Source of the DNA: Flavobacterium sp. DG2-3
GTDB lineage: Bacteria; Bacteroidota; Bacteroidia; Flavobacteriales; Flavobacteriaceae
Assembly (NCBI RefSeq): GCF_030730925.1
Contig: NZ_JAVAMB010000001.1
Location: 744,001-808,000 of the forward strand
Reading direction: 5' to 3'
Length of the DNA stretch: 64,000 nucleotides
Both the position numbers and the translations under genes were made by a program. The stretch's first letter is position 1, and each line of letters opens with the position of its first letter. Under the pieces are notes generated by a model, which saw only the letters and a list, made by a program, of their open reading frames with translations, made no database searches and was not told the DNA's origin. Below, one piece after another: positions 58,264-64,000 of this stretch.

Positions 58264-59817
58264 TTAGTTAGAAACCTCTTTTTTAGGTTTTAAATGATAA
58301 GCCGTGTATAGCGAAATGGAAGCCAAGAAAATCCAGAAAACATCAATAAAGAAAATCTGAATTTTGTTTTCCATAAAAGAAGTCCAAAACCAATCTCCAG
58401 AAACGATACCGTTTGTAATTGGAATCAAGAATCCTAAAATACTTCCCGAAATCAAACAGAACTTGTTCGTAAAAGCATCATTCTTTTTAATAATAAAGAA
58501 GATCGTAAGGATTAACCATCCACCAAAATAAAGTGCAAATAAATTAGATTGGCTTAAAGGATAGAAAATTTTACTTCCAATGAAAGATAGCGCTGTTATA
58601 GGATACATGCTTAAACAAATAGCCAAATAAATGCGTACCACTGCAGCGTTAAAACGTCTTTTCTTTTCTGGCAAATTGTTTTTTTGTCGAGCAACAAGCC
58701 AAATCATAACTCCAGAAATGATCACAAAACAAGTTATAATTCCTAAAATGAAACTTACGATTTTTAAAGCGTATCCGCCGTAATCTCCAAAATGAATACG
58801 GTATAAAACAGTTTTTACGGCATCAAGATAATTGTTTTGTGAAACTGGATCTTTTTTAGCAATTTCTTTTCCATCAGATACGCGATATACTGCTTTTCCA
58901 ACGCCGACAAATTTTTTATGAGATAATAATTCGCCTTCAACCAAAACATGCATGTTAATATCTCCGTAATTCTGAATGATTACTCTGGTGATTTCAAAAT
59001 CTTTCCAGTTGTTTTTTGCCTTTGCAACTAATTCATTTATATTAAAAGGATTGGCCAGTTTTTTATTTTCAAAAGTATAATCAGGATCGTTGTATTCTAA
59101 TTCGTCATACAGTTTTTTATCATCTCCTCCATAAAGAGCCATTACAGCGGGAGCAACGATTAAAAGTTTAATCATAAAAAAGGCTCCTGTAACCGCATAA
59201 ACAAATTGGAATGGTAGACCAATCATTCCTAATGCAGTGTGTGCATCTGTCCAAAGTGTTTTTAATTTTTCTTTTGGGCGAAAGATGTAGAAATTAGATA
59301 CAATTTTGTTCCAATGCAATAAAACTCCTGTTACGATTGCAAATAAGAAAAACAAAGCTGTAAATCCAGATAAATAATATCCGGCAGGATAAGGAATCTG
59401 CGCTAAAAAGTGCAGACGGTATAAAAGTTCTCCCAAAGAATACGATTCTTCGTAAGTGTACGATTTAAAATTTTTAGCATCAAGATAGAAAAATGAACCT
59501 TCTTTTTGTTTGGCTGGTGCCAAAGTATCTTTGGTTCCTTCCATGTAAACGGCTACTCTTTCTTCGACAGAAGGTTTAGAAATGGTAATATTTCTTCCGT
59601 GAAGGATATGTTTTTTGTCAAGATCTTTCAGTGCACTATTGTAGTCTAGTTGGATTTCTCTTGTAATTGCAGTGGATTCACTTCTTTCCCAATTGATGAT
59701 TTCATCTCTAAAAAAAGAAAAAGACCCAGCAAAGAAAATTACAAAAAGAACTACGCTGATAACGATTCCGCTAACAGTATGTGTATGAAAATAGATATTG
59801 TAATGACGGTTATTCAT
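58264..59817 (-). CDS. PepSY domain-containing membrane protein, iron operon
   Basis: 517 residues. N-terminal membrane segment (HTVSGIVISVVLFVIFFAGSFSFF), a periplasmic PepSY-like part, and further helices (GYYLSGFTALFFLFAIVTGVLLHW, IVSFILGIITCFVIISGVMIWLV and three near the C-terminus). The conserved His residues in YFHTHTVSG, WTDAHTALG and YRIHFGDYGG fit heme-binding of PepSY_TM reductases. It probably reduces or releases iron from an imported chelate. The gene starts 3 bases after the DUF3649-like gene. Confidence 0.9.
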   Translation of the reverse strand: MNNRHYNIYFHTHTVSGIVISVVLFVIFFAGSFSFFRDEIINWERSESTAITREIQLDYNSALKDLDKKHILHGRNITISKPSVEERVAVYMEGTKDTLAPAKQKEGSFFYLDAKNFKSYTYEESYSLGELLYRLHFLAQIPYPAGYYLSGFTALFFLFAIVTGVLLHWNKIVSNFYIFRPKEKLKTLWTDAHTALGMIGLPFQFVYAVTGAFFMIKLLIVAPAVMALYGGDDKKLYDELEYNDPDYTFENKKLANPFNINELVAKAKNNWKDFEITRVIIQNYGDINMHVLVEGELLSHKKFVGVGKAVYRVSDGKEIAKKDPVSQNNYLDAVKTVLYRIHFGDYGGYALKIVSFILGIITCFVIISGVMIWLVARQKNNLPEKKRRFNAAVVRIYLAICLSMYPITALSFIGSKIFYPLSQSNLFALYFGGWLILTIFFIIKKNDAFTNKFCLISGSILGFLIPITNGIVSGDWFWTSFMENKIQIFFIDVFWIFLASISLYTAYHLKPKKEVSN

Positions 59818-59820
59818 AAA

Positions 59821-60123
59821 TTATTTTGCCGTTGGATGGTAAGTTTGACCTAAGTAAATAAAAAGACAGAACACTAAAGTAAGAAGAATGTAAATTCCCC
59901 AGATTTTCCAACCACTTTTGGCTAGAAAAGCAATGACCATAAGAGCAACCCAAAGAATAAAACCGCTATAAGCCATTGTCATTAAAACATTAGCTCGGTT
60001 AAACCAAGCCGCAAGGGCAAGGTGAAAAGAAACGGCAACGAAATAACCGCCTAAAATTGCGGCCGTGATTTTAAGAAAACGCGGCAAAAAGGCTGGAGTT
60101 AAATATTTTGGATTTGCTGGCAT
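59821..60123 (-). CDS. Small membrane protein resembling DUF3649
   Basis: 100 residues with three hydrophobic segments. The pattern RFLKITAAILGGYFVAVSF...VLMTMAYSGFILWVALMVIAFLAKSGWKIWG resembles the DUF3649 family, short inner-membrane proteins found with TonB siderophore receptors and PepSY proteins. The family match is from memory and moderate; the operon position supports it. Molecular role unknown. Confidence 0.75.
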   Translation of the reverse strand: MPANPKYLTPAFLPRFLKITAAILGGYFVAVSFHLALAAWFNRANVLMTMAYSGFILWVALMVIAFLAKSGWKIWGIYILLTLVFCLFIYLGQTYHPTAK

Positions 60124-60135
60124 TCGTTATTTGAT

Positions 60136-60468
60136 TTAAGCGTAATAAAATTCTAAAATAGAAATGATGATCAAAAGTGCTAAAAGCGCTTTGTGGTTTA
60201 CCTTTTTCAGTGGTGCTAAAATGATAATTAAGCTTCCAACAGTCATTAGCTGAATAAAGAACATCAAAGTGCCACAGCCTAAAGATTGTGTGTAAAGCCA
60301 AGATGCATAAGCAATCAATAATAATCCTAGACCTGTAAGTTTGGTTTGCTTTGGATTGTTTTTCATCCATTTTTCAAAACCAAAATCATACGATAAAACC
60401 GCTCTTTTTGAGGTGTAATAAAGCGTGTAAAAAGCTAAAAAAACGATAAGACTGGCTATAGTAATCAT
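60136..60468 (-). CDS. Small membrane protein resembling DUF3325
   Basis: 110 residues with three membrane segments (IASLIVFLAFYTLYY, LTGLGLLLIAYASWLY, LMFFIQLMTVGSLIIIL). Length, topology and position resemble DUF3325 proteins of iron-uptake operons. It is 12 bases upstream of the DUF3649-like gene. Its start lies 15 bases after a strong terminator that follows the receptor gene, so it probably depends on read-through. Confidence 0.75.
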   Translation of the reverse strand: MITIASLIVFLAFYTLYYTSKRAVLSYDFGFEKWMKNNPKQTKLTGLGLLLIAYASWLYTQSLGCGTLMFFIQLMTVGSLIIILAPLKKVNHKALLALLIIISILEFYYA

Positions 60469-60483
60469 AATCTTAGAAATTTA

Positions 60484-60519
60484 AAAAACACCTTTCTAAA
60501 TTTTTAGAAAGGTGTTTTT
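60484..60519 (-). terminator. Strong hairpin between the TonB receptor and its accessory genes
   Basis: A 17-base perfect stem (AAAAACACCTTTCTAAA, 60484-60500, with 60503-60519) with a 2-base loop and a T-run on the minus transcript. It lies 12 bases after the receptor stop. Confidence 0.85.
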
Positions 60520-60531
60520 GTGAATTATTTA

Positions 60532-63024
60532 TTAAAATCTATATGAAAAGTTTGCAGACACACTTCTCATGTTTTTTGGGTGAATGGTTGACCATCCGTC
60601 ATAAGTGTCAACATTTGCAATGTTGTCTAGCTTAAGCGTCAATGTAAATTTCTCTGTTCCGTAGAAAATAGATGAATTTAATACGGTGTAAGAAGGAAGT
60701 GTAAACTGACCCACAACATTTCTGTTCATGATTAAGTTTTTATCAGCATAATTTCCTCCAAAACCTAAACCAAATCCTTGTAAATCTCCTTGTGGGAATT
60801 TATAGCTTGCCCAGAAGTTTGCAGTGTTTCTTGGTCCAGAGCTTTCTGGTCTATGTCCTACAAAAGAAGGATCTCCAGCATTTAGGACAGCATCAACGTA
60901 GCTGTAACCTGCAACGATGTTTAAACCGTCAATTGGGCTTGCAACGATTTCTGCTTCAAAACCTTTGTTTCTTTGTTCACCATCCTGGTAAGAGGTTTGA
61001 GTTGGTACTCCGCCTGTAGAACCATAAACAGTATAAACTTGATCTGTTACCTTAATATCGTAGTAGCTGAATGTTGCATAAACTTTATCTTTAAGAACAT
61101 TTAATTTCGTACCAATTTCAAATTGGTTAGCGTGTTCTGGTTTGAAAGTTCTTGGAATACCCATTCCGCCTAAGCCGGTATCAGTTGTTGGAGCTGTGTT
61201 AGTAAAACCATCCATATAATTAGCAAAAAGCGATACTTTATCAATAATTGGCTGATAAACGATACCAAACTTAGGTGAAAAAGAAGTTTGGTTAAAATCA
61301 TCAGCATTTGTAGTAACGTCACCTTCTGTCATAAAACGGTCAACACGTAAACTAGCCATTGCTGATAATGCAGGCGTAATATTGATTACATCAGATACGT
61401 AAGCGCTAATAACTTCTTGTTTTGTTTTGTTGTTGTTTGCATCAGTTGCTGCAATAAGTTTGTCAGAACCAGCTTTTGTTAGATTACCGCTATCATTATC
61501 TGTAATGTATTTTGTTGGATCTGTAATTCCAAATAAATAATTATTTACAGTTGCTACATCTAAGTTTCCGATATAAACATATCCGTTTGATACGTATCCT
61601 GAACCATTGTCAACTTGTCCTCTATTAAAATAATCCAAACCAACAACAATTCTGTTTCTTAAACTGCCTAATTTAAAGTCGCCAATAAAGTTTTGTTGAA
61701 TATCTGTTGTTAATGTAGTAGTGTCTTGGTAATTCATAGAACGTCCTAAAACAATTCCTTGATTAATCTGCGTCGGTGCAAATTGTGTTCCTTCGTATAA
61801 ATAAGTATAATACCCTTCAGATTTAGATGATCCTCTAGATAGAACTGTTTGAGAAGTCCATTGGTCAGAAATTTTGTAATTCATCTGTCCTTGAAGAGAG
61901 TAAGAAGGAGTTTCGATAAATAATTCGTTGCTTGTATAAGAACGTTTGTTGTCGTATCCTAATTCATCCATGTTATGAACTCTCAACTCTGTTCCTCTAT
62001 CTAAGAATAACATAGTTGGGTTCGTCTGTTTGTTATTCATGAATTCTGTATTAATCAAGAACGAAAGTCTATCACTAACTTGGTAAGATAATGAAGGAGC
62101 AAAGAAAAACGATTTTCTAAATCCAGCATCTTGAAAACTATTTTCGCTGTGGTAAGCTGTGTTAACACGGAAATTAATTTTGTGTTCATCATCTAATGGA
62201 GTGTTAACATCTGCAGTAACACGGTTTAATCCGTAGCTTCCAGCAGTGTAGCTTACTTCTCCACCAAAATGATCGTAAGGTTTTTTTGTAGTAAGGTTAA
62301 TTAAACCTCCGTAAGAAATTAAACTACTTCCAAATAAAGTTCCAGAAGGTCCTTTAATAACTTCAATTTTGTCAATGTTTGCAGGATCGATGCTTCCGTT
62401 ATTCAAAGCTGGCAATCCGTTTGTCATAGTTGGCTGTACAGCAAAACCTCTAAGAGAGAAGTATCCTGCACCGTCGCCACCACGACCTGTAGAAGCCCAA
62501 AGCGGAGATAAACCTGGAGCATTTTTTAATGCATCATCAATATTTGTAACTACTTGTTCTTTTAAAAGTTCAGCAGTAATGGTAGTATAAACTTGCGGGT
62601 TTTCAAGATTTTTAAGAGGTAATCTTGAAACTTGTGTTGTTTCTTTACGTGCTAACGGGTTTTTTCTGTTTCCGTTTACCACAATTTCATTCAATTCTTG
62701 AGAGTTTTCGCTAATTCTAAAATCTTCAATAATAGAATCGCCTGCATTAAGGCTAACACTTTTTTCTTTAGAAGAATATCCAATTCCAGAAACTTTGATT
62801 ACATAATTTCCTGGTTTAATGTTTTTAATTTCATAGAAACCGTTTGCATCTGTACTTGTTCCTATTTTTGTTCCTTTCAATACTACAGAAACGTTGTCTG
62901 CAGCTTCATTATTTGTTAAGCTAATTTGGCCTTTAATAGTTGCTTTTTCTTGAGCCAAAGCAGATACGCTGGTCATTAAAGCAAAACAAAAACTCAAAAA
63001 AGAAATTGTAAATTTGAATTTCAT
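60532..63024 (-). CDS. TonB-dependent siderophore receptor
   Basis: 830 residues. Signal peptide (MKFKFTISFLSFCFALMTSV...ALAQ), a carboxypeptidase-regulatory-like domain (about 28-105), a TonB-box-like segment (NEIVVNG), the plug (LKNAPGLSPLW, GGDGAGYFSLRGFAVQP, IDKIEVIKGPSGTLFGSSLISYGGLINLTTKKP) and a 22-strand barrel ending in YRF. It lacks SusD pairing and resembles ferric-siderophore receptors. Its promoter and a palindrome are at 63052-63106. The downstream small membrane and PepSY genes make a siderophore-iron use operon likely. Confidence 0.93.
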   Translation of the reverse strand: MKFKFTISFLSFCFALMTSVSALAQEKATIKGQISLTNNEAADNVSVVLKGTKIGTSTDANGFYEIKNIKPGNYVIKVSGIGYSSKEKSVSLNAGDSIIEDFRISENSQELNEIVVNGNRKNPLARKETTQVSRLPLKNLENPQVYTTITAELLKEQVVTNIDDALKNAPGLSPLWASTGRGGDGAGYFSLRGFAVQPTMTNGLPALNNGSIDPANIDKIEVIKGPSGTLFGSSLISYGGLINLTTKKPYDHFGGEVSYTAGSYGLNRVTADVNTPLDDEHKINFRVNTAYHSENSFQDAGFRKSFFFAPSLSYQVSDRLSFLINTEFMNNKQTNPTMLFLDRGTELRVHNMDELGYDNKRSYTSNELFIETPSYSLQGQMNYKISDQWTSQTVLSRGSSKSEGYYTYLYEGTQFAPTQINQGIVLGRSMNYQDTTTLTTDIQQNFIGDFKLGSLRNRIVVGLDYFNRGQVDNGSGYVSNGYVYIGNLDVATVNNYLFGITDPTKYITDNDSGNLTKAGSDKLIAATDANNNKTKQEVISAYVSDVINITPALSAMASLRVDRFMTEGDVTTNADDFNQTSFSPKFGIVYQPIIDKVSLFANYMDGFTNTAPTTDTGLGGMGIPRTFKPEHANQFEIGTKLNVLKDKVYATFSYYDIKVTDQVYTVYGSTGGVPTQTSYQDGEQRNKGFEAEIVASPIDGLNIVAGYSYVDAVLNAGDPSFVGHRPESSGPRNTANFWASYKFPQGDLQGFGLGFGGNYADKNLIMNRNVVGQFTLPSYTVLNSSIFYGTEKFTLTLKLDNIANVDTYDGWSTIHPKNMRSVSANFSYRF

Positions 63025-63051
63025 TTTTATTTAGAATTGATTTTAATAGCG

Positions 63052-63082
63052 CAAATGTACATGTTGAATGCATATAATGCAA
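63052..63082 (-). promoter_or_regulatory. Promoter of the siderophore receptor gene
   Basis: Minus-strand TTG (63080-63082), 20 bases, TACATTTG (63052-63059), 28 bases before the ATG. Confidence 0.65.
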
Positions 63083-63089
63083 GCTATTC

Positions 63090-63106
63090 TTATTTATTCT
63101 AAATAA
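63090..63106. promoter_or_regulatory. Candidate operator (7-3-7 palindrome) upstream of the receptor promoter
   Basis: TTATTTA, TTC, TAAATAA: perfect 7-base arms just upstream of the -33 element. It could bind an iron repressor, but it is AT-rich and could be chance. Confidence 0.35.
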
Positions 63107-63167
63107 TTTTTTTAAATAATCATTTTTAGTCAGAAAATAGGTTTTGGAAATGGTTGTTTTATAAGCA

Positions 63168-63202
63168 AAAAAGCCTGCTCAAACAAAATGAACAGGCTTT
63201 TT
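63168..63202 (-). terminator. Terminator of odhB
   Basis: AAAAAGCCTG (63168-63177) pairs with CAGGCTTTTT (63193-63202); it lies 22 bases past the odhB stop. Confidence 0.85.
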
Positions 63203-63223
63203 ATATTTTGAAAATTATGCTGA

Positions 63224-64000
63224 TTACAATTCTAAAGCACGTTTAGCATCGCCATTCATCAATAATTCTACTGGGTTTTCTAAAGCTTCTTTAACCGCAA
63301 CTAAGAAACCAACAGACTCACGTCCGTCGATAATTCTGTGGTCATAAGAAAGAGCAACGTACATCATTGGGTGAATTTCAACTTTTCCGTTTACTGCAAT
63401 CGGACGCTCGATAATGTTGTGCATTCCTAAGATTCCAGATTGAGGAGGGTTGATGATTGGAGTAGATAACATACTTCCGAATACACCACCGTTTGTGATT
63501 GTGAAAGTTCCTCCAGTCATATCGTCAACTGTAATTTGACCATCACGAGCTCTTAAAGCTAATCTTTTGATTTCAGCTTCAATTCCACGGAAAGTTAAGT
63601 TTTCAGCATTACGAACAACAGGAACCATTAATCCTTTTGGTCCAGAAACTGCGATAGAAATGTCACAGAAATCGTATCCGATTTTGTAATCACCGTCCAT
63701 CATAGAGTTAACGTCTGGGTATAATTGTAAAGCTCTTGTAACTGCTTTTGTAAAGAAAGACATAAATCCTAAACCTAAACCACCGTGTTTAGCTTTGAAA
63801 GCATCTTTATATTCGTTACGAATTTGGTTGATTGGCGTCATGTTTACTTCGTTGAAAGTAGTCAACATAGCCGTTTCGTTTTTAGCAGAAACTAATCTTT
63901 CCGCTACTTTACGACGCAACATTGATAATTTTGTACGCTCAGTTCCACGGCTTCCACCAGTTGGAGTTCCCATAGAAGGAACAGCGTTTACTGCATCATC
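63224..64000 (-). CDS. odhB: 2-oxoglutarate dehydrogenase E2 (dihydrolipoyl succinyltransferase), N-terminus outside the window
   Basis: 259 C-terminal residues are visible. The frame stays open through the internal Met at 63973 to the window edge ([10 protein letters not shown]...), so lipoyl and E1/E3-binding domains lie outside. The catalytic domain shows [40 protein letters not shown] and the active-site [16 protein letters not shown] with its His and Asp. This form is typical of succinyltransferases rather than pyruvate E2. The E1 gene (odhA) is expected upstream. Confidence 0.93.
   Translation of the reverse strand, partial: DDAVNAVPSMGTPTGGSRGTERTKLSMLRRKVAERLVSAKNETAMLTTFNEVNMTPINQIRNEYKDAFKAKHGGLGLGFMSFFTKAVTRALQLYPDVNSMMDGDYKIGYDFCDISIAVSGPKGLMVPVVRNAENLTFRGIEAEIKRLALRARDGQITVDDMTGGTFTITNGGVFGSMLSTPIINPPQSGILGMHNIIERPIAVNGKVEIHPMMYVALSYDHRIIDGRESVGFLVAVKEALENPVELLMNGDAKRALEL

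Overview
The window reads as chromosomal DNA of a Flavobacterium-like Bacteroidota. The evidence is low GC, TonB/SusCD outer-membrane systems, type IX secretion (T9SS) tails on secreted enzymes, promoters of the TTG-N18..20-TAnnTTTG type, weak Shine-Dalgarno signals, and many short intergenic hairpin repeats. I recognise no tRNA, rRNA, prophage, IS transposase or CRISPR array. Two genes are cut by the window edges: a leucine-rich-repeat protein at the left and 2-oxoglutarate dehydrogenase E2 at the right.

Layout. 1-7 kb: LRR surface protein, S8 peptidase lipoprotein, M1 aminopeptidase-like protein and an SDR-type L-threonine dehydrogenase. 7-11.7 kb: small lipoprotein, Mfd and a DUF5683 protein. 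11.8-27.2 kb: an alpha-glucan (starch) utilisation locus on the minus strand. In transcription order it runs ECF sigma factor, FecR-type anti-sigma, SusC with an STN signalling domain, SusD, SusE-like lipoprotein, GH13 lipoprotein, GH97 alpha-glucosidase, and a large T9SS-exported multidomain GH13 protein. 27.5-34.8 kb: ACT-like protein, YraN, LD-carboxypeptidase, endonuclease/exonuclease/phosphatase-family protein, 3-hydroxyanthranilate dioxygenase, class II cyclic-nucleotide phosphodiesterase and an ALDH7-like dehydrogenase. 34.8-38.9 kb: secreted PL1 pectate lyase with a palindrome-rich upstream region, then a Bax-inhibitor-1 family protein. 39-52.7 kb: a complete 14-gene complex I operon (nuoA-N) with a short NuoG and repeat-bearing spacers. 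52.8-56.9 kb: cold-shock protein, AspRS, TlpA-like thioredoxin and a YwqK/MORN-like protein. 56.9-63 kb: an iron/siderophore operon (TonB receptor, two small membrane proteins resembling DUF3325 and DUF3649, two PepSY membrane proteins). 63.2 kb onward: odhB.

How the genes work together. In the glucan locus, surface amylases cut starch-like polymer, SusDE capture the oligosaccharides, SusC imports them and GH97 hydrolyses them in the periplasm. The STN domain of SusC probably signals through FecR to the sigma factor. In the iron operon the receptor imports a ferric siderophore and the PepSY proteins may reduce or release the iron.

I found no wholly new multi-gene system. The best leads are the operator-like palindromes upstream of the pectate lyase, the exported GH13 protein lacking the usual region-I histidine, the families of hairpin repeats (including inside the nuo operon), two hairpin terminators that leave no room for a promoter before the next gene, and a 16-bp homopolymer beside a start codon.
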